Source: Bacteroides neonati (GTDB taxonomy: Bacteria > Bacteroidota > Bacteroidia > Bacteroidales > Bacteroidaceae). From it: a stretch of 64,000 bases of DNA. Below are positions 7,075 to 16,426 of this stretch, piece after piece; the first letter of the stretch is position 1, and each line of letters opens with the position of its first letter. The notes under the pieces were generated by a model, which did no database searches, was not told the DNA's origin, and saw only the letters and a list, made by a program, of their open reading frames with translations. Where the stretch lies: contig NZ_HG726025.1 of assembly GCF_000499785.1 (NCBI RefSeq), positions 124,001 through 188,000 on the forward strand. Direction: 5' to 3'. The translations under genes and the position numbers were made by a program.

Positions 7075-10000
7075 TTAAGATCCTTTGAATTGCTTGATAT
7101 ACTCGGTAGGAAGGCATCCGAAGTACTTCTTAAAGCTGGTGGCAAAATAAGAAGGGGTGTTGAAACCAACCATGCTACTGACCTCGGAAACGGTATAGCG
7201 ACCGTCTTTAAGGAGCTTGCAGGCTTCGCCAAAGCGGATTTTACGAATGAAGTCGATGGTAGACTCGCCGGTAATGGCTTTGAGCTTAAGGTGAAGATTG
7301 GAACGGCTCATATTCATCTCGCGGGCAAACTCATCGGTAGAGAATTCGATATTGTCCATATTCTTTTCGACAATGGCAACGGCACGTTTAAGCAGGGCTT
7401 CGTCCATGGCATTGAAGGTGATCTTCTCGGGCTCTACTTCGAGGGTTTTGGAATAACGCTCGAGCATACGGCGACGGGTACGAAGCATGTTCTGTATCTT
7501 GGCCGTCATCACCGATAGTGAGAAGGGTTTGGGCATATAGTCGTCGGCTCCTACTTGAAGACCTTCCATCTGGTCTTTTACATCGGTCTTGGCCGAAAGG
7601 ATAATAACGGGGATGTGGCAGGTACGAATGTTCTGCTTGATGGCTTTGCAAAGCTTGATACCGTCCATGACAGGCATCATCACGTCGGTGATGACAATAT
7701 CGACCTCGTGCTCTTTTAAGACATCGAGTGCTGCTTCGCCATTGCTTGCCTGCAGGGTGTTAAAGAGTTCGGAAAGACCGTTGCTGAGGTATTGGAGTAT
7801 CTCTTGATTGTCTTCGACGATGAGAATGGTGCCGCGCTTCTTGTCGGCCGACTCAATGACTTCGTTTTCGATCTTTTCGGTATCGATGAAGTACATCTCT
7901 TTGGAATTGGTAGAGTGGGCGTTGCTCTCACTACTTTCTTCGAGGGTAAGGGGAGCAAGCTCGGTAGAGGTATAGGCCGATGGGCTCTGAGGAAGGTAGA
8001 CGGAAAAGGTGCTGCCTTTGCCTTCTTCGCTCTGGAGTTCGATATGGCCGTGATGTAGCTCGACAAGACGCTGGATAAGCGAAAGACCGATGCCACTGCC
8101 TACGTGTTCGCTCTCGATTTGATAGAAGCGTTCGAAGATGCGTCCTTGCTTATTGATGGGGATGCCGATGCCGGTATCGCTTACTTGCAGGAGGAGGTTA
8201 CCATCGGTTTCTTTGAGGGTAACGGTGATGCTCTGTCCGGCTTCGGTATATTTGAAAGCGTTAGACAGGAGGTTGTTGACAATGAGCTCGAGGTAATTGG
8301 CATCGAAGAGTTCTTCTTTGTCGTCGAGCTCGGAATGGAACGCATAATGGATCTTTTTATGACGCGCAAGTTTGTCGTAGAAGAGGAAGTTCTCCTGTAC
8401 GAGTTGATGGGCATTGCCTCGCTGAACTTTAAGCTCGAACACGCCTAACTCGGCACGGCGATAGTCCATAAGTTGATTGACCAGATGGAGCAGGCGATTG
8501 GCATTGCGCTGTATGTAGTCTAACTGTGAGCGGGTCCAGCGGTCGCTAATACGGTTCATGATGTCTTGCAAGGGGGCAAGAATCAAGGTAAGGGGCGTGC
8601 GAAGCTCGTGGGAGATGTTGATGAAGAAGCGCATCTTCATCTGGTTGATCTCTTCTTGACGTATCTTGTCCATGCGTTCGAGTTCGAGTTGCGACTCCAT
8701 GCTTTTGCGCATCCAGAAGAAACGGAACACGAACGTGATGAAGCCTGCAAAGATGAAAAAGAACAGAAGAATGGCCCACCAGGTTTTGTACCAGATAGGG
8801 AGCACGGTGATTTGGAGAGCGGTAGGGACTTCGTTCCACTTGCCATCGCTATTGGCAGCCTTGACCAGAAACTCATAGGTGCCTTGTGGGAGGTTGGAGT
8901 AAGACACGTTGCGCTGGTCGGTAAGTGTATACCACTCTTTGTCGAAGCCATCGAGCTTATAGGCAAAGGTGTTGTGACGCCCGGAGATGTAGTTGGATAC
9001 AACGAACTCGAGCGAAAAGGTAGATTGGTCGGCGGCAAGGGTAATGCTGCGGGTATCGGAGATGTTCTTGGTGAGGATGCCGGTTTCATCGTCGGGGCGA
9101 ACAATCTTATTGAACAAACGAAGATTGGTGATGACTACCGCAGGGGTATAAGGGTTGTCGATAAGCAACTCGGGACGGAAGGTAGTGATACCGTTGATAC
9201 CGCCAAAATACATCTGTCCGTTGGCTGTGCGGCAATAAGACGAAGTGTTGAACTGGTTGCTCTGGATACCATCGGACTCGGTAAAGTTGCGGAACTTCTC
9301 GGTTTCGGAATTGAAGCAGGTGAGCCCTTTGTTGGTGCTCATCCACAAACGGCCGGAGGAATCTTCGAGGATACCGTAAAGTACATTGTTGGGAAGACCA
9401 TTGGCAGTGGTGTAGTGGTGTAGCTCTTTCTTCTTCTCGTTGTAGCCGTAGACACCTTCGCGCGTACCGATCCAGAACGTACCGTTGGCGGCTTGGTAGA
9501 TGCAGTTGACGAAGGAGTTGAGCAGAGAGGAGTTTCCGGGTAGGATGGCAGTGGATTGAACCTCGCCGTTGCGGGTGGTATAGGTAGCCAGCCCTTCTTC
9601 GCCACCGACCCAAAGGCGACGTTGAGAGTCGCGAAAGAGTGTGGTGATGCGACGGTTCTTGATCGGTGTGCCGTCTTGTTCTTGCTGGATAGTGGAAAAG
9701 GTGCGCTTATCGGGGTTGAAACGTACGAGACCGCTCAGGGTACCCAACCAAAGGTGATTGGCATCATCGGGCAGGATGGCATAGATGTTCTGGTCGATGA
9801 GTTCGCTGTTTTGAGGATTGAAATGCTCGATACGACCGGACTGACGGTTGAGTACACTCAGACCGCCTGCGTGCGTGCCGATATAAACAAGGTTCTTGGA
9901 CTCGTCGACATATACTGCCTTGATGTTATTGGAACGGATGCCGCCCGACTTGCCATCTTGCAGGGTGTAGTAAGTAAAGTGCTTGGTGGTGGGGTTGTAA

Positions 10001-11139
10001 AGATTGAGACCGCCATCGTTGGTACCTATCCAGAGGTTGCGATGCTTGTCTTCGACAATACAGCTCACTACGTTGTCATTGAGTGAGTTTTGGTAGGGAA
10101 TACGCTTGATATTCTGGAAGCGGTTCTTAAGGGGATGGTAGTAGTTGAGACCACCGAAGTAGGTGCCGAGCCACATGCCGCCTTGAGAATCCATAAAGAT
10201 GCTACGTACGGATTGCTGCGAGAGGCTACCGCTCTTGACAGGGTTGCTCGTATAGGAGCTGAAGGAGTCGGTACCTTCGTGGTAGATATTGAGATCGTTG
10301 AAGGTTCCGATCCACAAACGGTTCTGTGAGTCGAGTGCCAACGAACGAATGTAATTGGAACTAATGCTCTTGGCATTGCCCGGGATGTGGGTGTAGTTCT
10401 TTATCTCTTGGGTTTTGGGGTTGAACAGGTACAGCCCTTGTCCCTCGGTAGCTACCCAAAGACGGGTGGGCGATTGTTTTAGAACGGCTTGGATGCGCTT
10501 GTTGGAAAGCGTGCTGGAAACCATGTCGAGCTGCTTTGTGGGAATGGAGTAGACATAAAGACCATTGTTGGTACCGATATAAACCTCGGAACCTTGCTTA
10601 CTCAGGGTAGAGGCTTCGAGGGTATGGAGAGCGGGAGAGAGTGCATTGTCGACAAACTCCGATCGGGTGATGTTGAACAGCAACAGTCCGTTGTTGGTAC
10701 TTATCAATAACTGGTCGGGGGTGTACTCGACAATACTGTTGACTTGTGTGTTCTTTCCGTCTTTCTGGTAAAAGAAATTGTGGAAGAGGTCTTTCTCTTC
10801 GTTGTAAAGAGAAAGACCGTCTCGTGTGCCAATCCATACACGACCTCTGCTGTCGGTAAATACCGTGCGGGCAATGTCATTGGCAAGACTATTGGGGTTG
10901 GATGAATCGTGCTGATACACAGTAAAGGCATATCCGTCGTACTTATTGACGCCATCGTACGTGGCAAACCACATATTGTTGCGTTTGTCCTGATCGATAG
11001 CAAAAACGGTACTCTGAGAAAGACCGTCATTGAGAGATATATACGAAAAGTTAATGGGTTCGGTAGGGATGGCTGATGCCCAATGGATTCCTGTTGTAAG
11101 GACGATAAAAAGAAGAGCTATTTTTTTCCTTGTACTCAT
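7075..11139 (-). CDS. Hybrid two-component system sensor/regulator (HTCS) of a SusCD locus
   Basis: 1354 residues in one chain. Signal peptide (MSTRKKIALLFIVLTT..ASA); about 650 residues of repeated WIGT-type two-component propeller blades forming two periplasmic beta-propellers; a Y_Y_Y domain (NLPQGTYEFLVKAAN); one membrane helix; histidine kinase with FFINISHELRTPL H-box, NLLSNAFKYT N-box and DTGIGIP / GSGIGLSL ATP-binding boxes; a receiver domain with phospho-Asp in ITDVMMP; and an AraC HTH (VSEVSSMVGFNTPSYF). It should sense a saccharide fragment in the periplasm and activate the neighbouring SusC/SusD genes. The longer frame begins at 11163, but a -7 promoter element at 11168-11175 would put that ATG at or before the transcript start, so the ATG at 11139 is preferred. 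Confidence 0.95.
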   Translation of the reverse strand: MSTRKKIALLFIVLTTGIHWASAIPTEPINFSYISLNDGLSQSTVFAIDQDKRNNMWFATYDGVNKYDGYAFTVYQHDSSNPNSLANDIARTVFTDSRGRVWIGTRDGLSLYNEEKDLFHNFFYQKDGKNTQVNSIVEYTPDQLLISTNNGLLLFNITRSEFVDNALSPALHTLEASTLSKQGSEVYIGTNNGLYVYSIPTKQLDMVSSTLSNKRIQAVLKQSPTRLWVATEGQGLYLFNPKTQEIKNYTHIPGNAKSISSNYIRSLALDSQNRLWIGTFNDLNIYHEGTDSFSSYTSNPVKSGSLSQQSVRSIFMDSQGGMWLGTYFGGLNYYHPLKNRFQNIKRIPYQNSLNDNVVSCIVEDKHRNLWIGTNDGGLNLYNPTTKHFTYYTLQDGKSGGIRSNNIKAVYVDESKNLVYIGTHAGGLSVLNRQSGRIEHFNPQNSELIDQNIYAILPDDANHLWLGTLSGLVRFNPDKRTFSTIQQEQDGTPIKNRRITTLFRDSQRRLWVGGEEGLATYTTRNGEVQSTAILPGNSSLLNSFVNCIYQAANGTFWIGTREGVYGYNEKKKELHHYTTANGLPNNVLYGILEDSSGRLWMSTNKGLTCFNSETEKFRNFTESDGIQSNQFNTSSYCRTANGQMYFGGINGITTFRPELLIDNPYTPAVVITNLRLFNKIVRPDDETGILTKNISDTRSITLAADQSTFSLEFVVSNYISGRHNTFAYKLDGFDKEWYTLTDQRNVSYSNLPQGTYEFLVKAANSDGKWNEVPTALQITVLPIWYKTWWAILLFFFIFAGFITFVFRFFWMRKSMESQLELERMDKIRQEEINQMKMRFFINISHELRTPLTLILAPLQDIMNRISDRWTRSQLDYIQRNANRLLHLVNQLMDYRRAELGVFELKVQRGNAHQLVQENFLFYDKLARHKKIHYAFHSELDDKEELFDANYLELIVNNLLSNAFKYTEAGQSITVTLKETDGNLLLQVSDTGIGIPINKQGRIFERFYQIESEHVGSGIGLSLIQRLVELHHGHIELQSEEGKGSTFSVYLPQSPSAYTSTELAPLTLEESSESNAHSTNSKEMYFIDTEKIENEVIESADKKRGTILIVEDNQEILQYLSNGLSELFNTLQASNGEAALDVLKEHEVDIVITDVMMPVMDGIKLCKAIKQNIRTCHIPVIILSAKTDVKDQMEGLQVGADDYMPKPFSLSVMTAKIQNMLRTRRRMLERYSKTLEVEPEKITFNAMDEALLKRAVAIVEKNMDNIEFSTDEFAREMNMSRSNLHLKLKAITGESTIDFIRKIRFGEACKLLKDGRYTVSEVSSMVGFNTPSYFATSFKKYFGCLPTEYIKQFKGS

Positions 11140-11167
11140 TTTATAGATACCATGTAAATTCATGCAT

Positions 11168-11175
11168 CAAAGGTA
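11168..11175 (-). promoter_or_regulatory. Candidate -7 element for the HTCS gene
   Basis: Minus strand reads TACCTTTG, a full TAnnTTTG match; the inferred start (~11161) leaves a ~22-base leader to the ATG at 11139. Confidence 0.55.
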
Positions 11176-11208
11176 AGCATATCTGTTGTATAATCGTGTG
11201 AATGAGAT

Positions 11209-11264
11209 ATTAAAAAAGAAAAACAGATAAAGAATAGACACCGGGAACTATACTTTATCTGTTT
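11209..11264 (-). terminator. Intrinsic terminator after the SusD gene
   Basis: A perfect 12-bp stem (AAACAGATAAAG / CTTTATCTGTTT) with a 20-base loop is followed on the minus strand by TTCTTTTTT, 24 bases past the SusD stop. Confidence 0.85.
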
Positions 11265-11287
11265 AGAAATGAGAGTTATTGATCGAA

Positions 11288-12973
11288 TTAATATCCCGGA
11301 TTCTGTATCCCCTCCAGCTTTTTATTGAGCTGAATCTCATCTAAGGGGATAGGGAAAAGCTCGTGTTTGCCTTTGGTAAAGTTAAGATAAGCGGGATAGA
11401 TATTCGCCTTTTTAAGCTTGGGGGCGATGTTTTCGCCAAATAGGGTCAGGGCATCGGCAAGTACATTCCAACGAATGAGGTCGTATTTGCGCTGACCTTC
11501 GAAGGCCAGCTCGAAACCTCGCTCCCAGTAAAGGGCGGTGCGGAACTTTCCTTTTTCGTCGGTATCGTCTATATAAGGAAGGTTGTATACACGAGGGGCT
11601 TTGAGCAGGCTTGCATAATTGGCCATAGTGATGGGAGTAGCACCCGAGCGGGAACGAACACTGTTGAGAAGAGCCCAGGCTTGGGTAGTGCTGCCCAGCT
11701 CATTATAGGCTTCGGCTGCCATCAACACTACGTCGGCATAGCGAAGTACGCAGTAATTGACATCGGTGTTGTTGGGCTCTTTGTAACCAATGGGCATCCA
11801 CTCACGACGCCATTTGCCGGGATACCATTGCTCCTTGGTTACATCCATGGCGTTTTCTTTCTTGACGTGTTTACCGTTCTTCCATTCGTACTGGTAGGTG
11901 CAGATCATAACGTCGCGACGGGCATCGGTGGGTTCGAAGAATCCTCTCCATTCGGGTACGGCACGGAAGAAAGCATTGGCACGACCCATAACGGCTGACT
12001 TATCGGCACTCTTATCGGGTTCGGCTACTTTAGGACCATTGTACGTGCCCCAGTTGCCGGCATCTTCCCGACTACCGTCGGGGGTATAGAAGGCAATTTC
12101 GAACAGGCTCTCGGTAGAGTTGAGGCTACCGAATGAGAAGCGTTTGAAGAGTGCCTGATAACCTTCGGCATCGAAGGTATGGTAGCCATTGGCCTGGAAG
12201 GCTTGCCACTCATTGATAACCGCTTCGAAATAAGCTTTGCGCTTATCGTCGGCAGGGCGGGTAGTACGGCCATCAAGTTGAAGGCTATAGCCGGCACGTT
12301 GCAGATATACACGCATCAACAAGGCGCGGGCAGCTCCTTGGGTAGCTCGTTCGGGGCTACTTCCGCTACTACCCCAGGGGAGATTGTTCTTGGCATAATC
12401 GAGGTCGGCAATGATCTGGTCATAAATAACTTCGCGGTTGCTACGAGGTTGGAAGGCGTCTTCGTGGTTGGCTGTATAAGTGGTTTTGAAAGGCACATCG
12501 CCAAAGTATCGAACCAGATCGAAGGCGAAAAAGGCACGAAGGAAACGGGCTTGTGCTACCAATGGTATGACACGGGAGTCATTGGCTGCATACTCGGGCA
12601 TCTGTTCGATGCCTTGAATTGCGTAGTTGGCTCTGTCGATGCCTTGGTATTTGTACTGCCACACGGACTCGATCCAGTCATTGGAGGAGGATATGGTGTA
12701 GTGGGCAATGTCGCGACGAGTGTTGTCGGAACCCGTTCCGTCGATGAAATAGGTATCGTCGGAGCAGGGCATCGCCATCTCGTATTGTCCGTAATGATCT
12801 AGCTTGGCCATGACATCATAGATACCGGTAACGGCCATTTCGGCATTGGATACGGCTTGGAAGAAATTCTCTTTTTCGTAATAGGAGTCGGGTTGTTCTT
12901 TTAAGAGATCCTGACAAGAAGTACTGAACAGCATCGTAGCTGCAAGGGTACATAGAAATGTATAGGTTTTCAT
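11288..12973 (-). CDS. SusD/RagB-like outer-membrane glycan-binding lipoprotein
   Basis: 561 residues with a lipoprotein signal (MKTYTF..FSTSC, Cys at ~20) and the SusD fold: helical TPR-type repeats in FLRAFFAFDLVRYFGDVPF, and the C-terminal SusD features ERGFELAFEGQRKYDLIRWN and ELFPIPLDEIQLN. It caps the SusC barrel encoded 19 bases upstream in the same operon and delivers an oligosaccharide to it on the cell surface. No carbohydrate-active enzyme is encoded in this locus, so the ligand cannot be inferred from neighbours. Confidence 0.95.
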   Translation of the reverse strand: MKTYTFLCTLAATMLFSTSCQDLLKEQPDSYYEKENFFQAVSNAEMAVTGIYDVMAKLDHYGQYEMAMPCSDDTYFIDGTGSDNTRRDIAHYTISSSNDWIESVWQYKYQGIDRANYAIQGIEQMPEYAANDSRVIPLVAQARFLRAFFAFDLVRYFGDVPFKTTYTANHEDAFQPRSNREVIYDQIIADLDYAKNNLPWGSSGSSPERATQGAARALLMRVYLQRAGYSLQLDGRTTRPADDKRKAYFEAVINEWQAFQANGYHTFDAEGYQALFKRFSFGSLNSTESLFEIAFYTPDGSREDAGNWGTYNGPKVAEPDKSADKSAVMGRANAFFRAVPEWRGFFEPTDARRDVMICTYQYEWKNGKHVKKENAMDVTKEQWYPGKWRREWMPIGYKEPNNTDVNYCVLRYADVVLMAAEAYNELGSTTQAWALLNSVRSRSGATPITMANYASLLKAPRVYNLPYIDDTDEKGKFRTALYWERGFELAFEGQRKYDLIRWNVLADALTLFGENIAPKLKKANIYPAYLNFTKGKHELFPIPLDEIQLNKKLEGIQNPGY

Positions 12974-12992
12974 GTAGTGAGTTTTTGTAGTT

Positions 12993-15900
12993 TTAGAATG
13001 CTAAGTTAATACCGAACACAAACGAACGGCTACGTGGATAGGCACCAAAATCGACACCGGGAGTAAGACCGTAACCGCGGGTAGATACTTCGGGGTCTAA
13101 GCCGGTGTACTTGGTGAGTGTAAAAAGATTGCTTGCTGTTGCGTATAGGCGCAGGCTCTGGATAGATGCTTTCTTGACCAACATCTTGGGGAAATTGTAT
13201 CCGAGTGTGATGTTGCTTAGTTTGAGGTAAGAAGCGTCTTCGACTCCCCAGGAGTGAATATATTTATCACCGTCTTCGAGATCGTGGTAGGCAGCTACTG
13301 TTTTGCCGCGGTTGATGGTTGCCAGTTCGACCGGATCGGTAATGATCTGTCCGTCGCCATTGATGGTCATGAAACGATTGGAACTGTTGGCAGCATCGAG
13401 GATGTTTTTATTGCTGCGTCCGGCTTTGGTATTGGTCAGTTTGGTAGCGTTGAGTACTTCGCCTCCATAGCTGAAAGTGAAGAACACGCTCAGGTCAAAA
13501 TTCTTGTAACGGAAGTTATTGTTGAAACCTCCGTAGAAGAGGGGAGTAGCGTTGCCGATGACGGTTTTGTCGTTTTCGTCGATTACCGTATCGTCGCCCG
13601 ATAGGTTGGCAAACTTCCACATACCGGGACGTACTTGTTCGCGTTTGATATTGGAGGGAGTAGCAATGCCCTCTTTGACTAGATAGGTTTGGGTGGTGGG
13701 GTTGTAATCGAAATCATCGACTTCGTAAACGCCAAGAGTTTGGTATCCGTAGAACTGTCCGAGAGGTTTGCCTACTTTGATCTTATGGGTTTTCTGGCTA
13801 TAACCGAAATTGGCTTCTTCGAGGAAAAATGCCTCACCCGAAAGTGCTTTGATGGTATTTTTGTTGTGAGAGAAGTTGAGATTGGTAGTCCAGCCAAAAG
13901 TTTTGGTATCGTAGTTGACCGAGGTAATAGTAAGATCGATACCCAGGTTTTGGGTCTCGCCAATGTTGCGCAACATATTGCTGAAACCCGAAGAAGAGGG
14001 TACACGCGAATCGAGCAATAAATGGGTGCTACGATTAACATAGAACTCGGGCGATACTGTGAGGCGCTGGTTAAAGAAACCCATATCGATACCCAGATTG
14101 AAGGTGTTGTTGGATTCCCATCGGAGGTCGGGATTGGGTATCTGCTTGGGGGCATAGCCGGGAGCTGTGCCGTCACCAATAGGGTAGGTAACCGATCCGA
14201 GAATATCTAACGCTCCATAGCTACCGATGCGGTTATTGCCTGCCATACCATATCCGACACGGAGTTTGAGATCGGAGAAGAGGTTGAGGCTTTGAATAAA
14301 ATCTTCTTCGCATACACGCCATGCACCCGATACGGCAGGGAAATAGCCCCACTTACTATTGGGACCGAATTTGGAAGAACCATCGGCACGGAGAGAAGCG
14401 GTGAAGATGTACTTATCGGCAAAGCTATAGTTGGCACGACCGAAGAAGGAGAGTAACTTATCATCATAATTAACACCGGATTGAGGAACGCCGGGGGTAG
14501 TACCGAGGGATAAATCGCCCAGTCCGATGACATCGTTGGGGAAGTTGCTTGAACTGGCTTTAAAGAAGCGTGTCCAGTAAGATACGTACTCCTGGCCTCC
14601 CATGATCGTGAGGTGGTGTTTGTGCTTATTGAAATCGTAGGTAAGCACGTTGGAGCTTTGGAAGCTACCGGCTTCTGAGTTCTGAATACTACCGTTGATA
14701 TTGCTACGGATGGCAGTCATGGATTGATCGCCAAAGAAAATATCGTAACGACGGGTTTGATAACGCATGCCTGTATTGTTGCGGAAAGTGAGCCCTTTCA
14801 TCAGTTTAAAGGTTAGCCCGGCATTGGCCTGAAACGTGCGGAATTCTTTGTTATTCAGCTCTTCTGCTGCCGAGATAAGTGGGTTCTGCATAACGTTTCT
14901 GCTTTCATCCTCGAGCAGGGGGTCCATGCCGGTCAATAGCATATCGTCCGATCCGGCCATGCCTACTGTAGGACGGTACTGAAGGATGTGCTGCATCTTG
15001 TTGAAGCGGTCGCCATTCTCGGAAGTACCCATGCCATAGGTCTTTATCTGGTCGAAGGTAGCACGGGCAGTGACTTGCAAACGGTCGGAGGCGTTGTGAT
15101 TGATACCGAACGAAATGTTATGTTTATCGTTGCCACTATACAGCATAGCACCTTGGTCTTTGAAATAAGAGTATCCCAGGTTGTATTTCAGGTCTTTGTT
15201 GCCACCGGCAATACCTACACGGTAGTTTTGAGTAATGGCAGTGCGTCCTAAAGTCTCTTCCTGCCAATCGACTCCCGGGCGGTTGCCGTAGTTGATATCG
15301 AGATCGCTGAATTTGCCATAGATCTTTTCGAAGCCTTGTACGTCTTTGTCGAAGTCTTTGCCGGCACTGATGCGACGTTCATAGTCGAGCAGGGCGAATT
15401 CTTTGGTTGAGAGTGTAGAGAGTTTGTTTGATATGTTTTTGAAGCCGACATAACTATCGAACGTGATAGACATCTTTTGTTCGTTCTTGGCACCGCTCTT
15501 TGTGGTGATAACCACAACACCATTGGCACCACGGGCACCATAGATAGCAGTTGAAGAGGCGTCTTTCAGAATATCGATTGTTTCTATCTCGGCAGGATCG
15601 AGGTTGGATAAGCCGTCTTCACTAGGGAAACCATCGATGATGTAAAGCGGTTCATTGCTTTGTGTTATTGATATACCGCCACGCACACGAATAGAGATAG
15701 AGGCACCCGGAGCACCTTCGCTCTGAGAAACTTGTACTCCGGCTACACGTCCCGCAAGAGCTTGTGTGATATCCGAAGTCGGTACTTTGAGAAGCTCATC
15801 GCTTTTGACGGAAACAACAGAACCTGTGAGGTCTTTGCGTTTGGAGGTTCCATAGCCAATGGCTACTACTTCGTCGAGCATAACGGCATCGGTTTTGAGC

Positions 15901-16190
15901 GTAACATCGATTTGGTTACGACCTTTAACGGCTATTTCCTGAGAGTTCATTCCGATGTAGGTGAATACGAGAATGTCTTGAGAGGGGTTATTTACTTTGA
16001 GCGAATACTTGCCATCGAGGTCGGTAATGGTTCCGCTACCCGGAGTACCTTTGATTGTTACATTCGCACCAATGACTTCAAATCCGTCACTGTCTACAAC
16101 TTTTCCTGTCACAGTAAGGCTTTGTGCCTGTATGTGAAGGCCGGCGAGTAAGAAGATTGCCGTGAATAGGAATCTTGAAATGTTTTCCAT
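12993..16190 (-). CDS. SusC/RagA-like TonB-dependent oligosaccharide transporter
   Basis: 1065 residues from the ATG at 16190: signal peptide (ENISRFLFTAIFLLAG..AQ), a carboxypeptidase-regulatory-like domain (VTGKVVDSDGFEVIGANV), the TonB box region (VMLDEVVAIGYG), plug domain (VRVRGGISI..LYIIDGFP), and a 22-strand barrel ending in FVFGINLAF. It imports the glycan bound by its SusD partner using TonB energy. The longest frame starts at a TTG (16232), but that codon sits inside a perfect -7 promoter element, so the downstream ATG is chosen; it gives a normal signal peptide. The gene is divergent from nothing and preceded by the terminator of trpB. Confidence 0.95.
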   Translation of the reverse strand: MENISRFLFTAIFLLAGLHIQAQSLTVTGKVVDSDGFEVIGANVTIKGTPGSGTITDLDGKYSLKVNNPSQDILVFTYIGMNSQEIAVKGRNQIDVTLKTDAVMLDEVVAIGYGTSKRKDLTGSVVSVKSDELLKVPTSDITQALAGRVAGVQVSQSEGAPGASISIRVRGGISITQSNEPLYIIDGFPSEDGLSNLDPAEIETIDILKDASSTAIYGARGANGVVVITTKSGAKNEQKMSITFDSYVGFKNISNKLSTLSTKEFALLDYERRISAGKDFDKDVQGFEKIYGKFSDLDINYGNRPGVDWQEETLGRTAITQNYRVGIAGGNKDLKYNLGYSYFKDQGAMLYSGNDKHNISFGINHNASDRLQVTARATFDQIKTYGMGTSENGDRFNKMQHILQYRPTVGMAGSDDMLLTGMDPLLEDESRNVMQNPLISAAEELNNKEFRTFQANAGLTFKLMKGLTFRNNTGMRYQTRRYDIFFGDQSMTAIRSNINGSIQNSEAGSFQSSNVLTYDFNKHKHHLTIMGGQEYVSYWTRFFKASSSNFPNDVIGLGDLSLGTTPGVPQSGVNYDDKLLSFFGRANYSFADKYIFTASLRADGSSKFGPNSKWGYFPAVSGAWRVCEEDFIQSLNLFSDLKLRVGYGMAGNNRIGSYGALDILGSVTYPIGDGTAPGYAPKQIPNPDLRWESNNTFNLGIDMGFFNQRLTVSPEFYVNRSTHLLLDSRVPSSSGFSNMLRNIGETQNLGIDLTITSVNYDTKTFGWTTNLNFSHNKNTIKALSGEAFFLEEANFGYSQKTHKIKVGKPLGQFYGYQTLGVYEVDDFDYNPTTQTYLVKEGIATPSNIKREQVRPGMWKFANLSGDDTVIDENDKTVIGNATPLFYGGFNNNFRYKNFDLSVFFTFSYGGEVLNATKLTNTKAGRSNKNILDAANSSNRFMTINGDGQIITDPVELATINRGKTVAAYHDLEDGDKYIHSWGVEDASYLKLSNITLGYNFPKMLVKKASIQSLRLYATASNLFTLTKYTGLDPEVSTRGYGLTPGVDFGAYPRSRSFVFGINLAF

Positions 16191-16229
16191 AATAGTTAAT
16201 AAAGGTTTTACTTGATTACACTTGTATGG

Positions 16230-16237
16230 CAAATATA
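16230..16237 (-). promoter_or_regulatory. Candidate -7 element of the susCD operon
   Basis: Minus strand reads TATATTTG, a full TAnnTTTG match, giving a leader of about 33 bases before the ATG at 16190. HTCS-dependent promoters often lack a good -33, as here. Confidence 0.55.
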
Positions 16238-16356
16238 GAGTGTTTGTTTATGGATGATCGACTATATTGTTTCTCATATTTCTAAAATAAGATGAAATAC
16301 TTTCACTTCTGTTTACAAATGTTTTGTTTTTGTGCAAAAAAGATACAGGATACAAG

Positions 16357-16398
16357 AAAAGGACCCTACTCGTCGCTGTACGGCGGGTAAGATCCTTT
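16357..16398 (-). terminator. Probable terminator after the TrpB-like gene
   Basis: On the minus strand AAAGGATCTTAC pairs (with G-T wobbles) with GTAGGGTCCTTT, followed by TTTTCTTG; it begins 29 bases after the stop codon. Confidence 0.6.
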
Positions 16399-16426
16399 GT
16401 GTTGGTAAGATGCTGTTTGCTTCTGT

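Noticed and set aside
8566..9423. 285-codon frame opposite the HTCS gene (and similar long antisense frames opposite HTCS, SusC and TrpB)
   Set aside because: They mirror the codon bias of very confident genes on the other strand; composition and lack of domains fit shadow frames.
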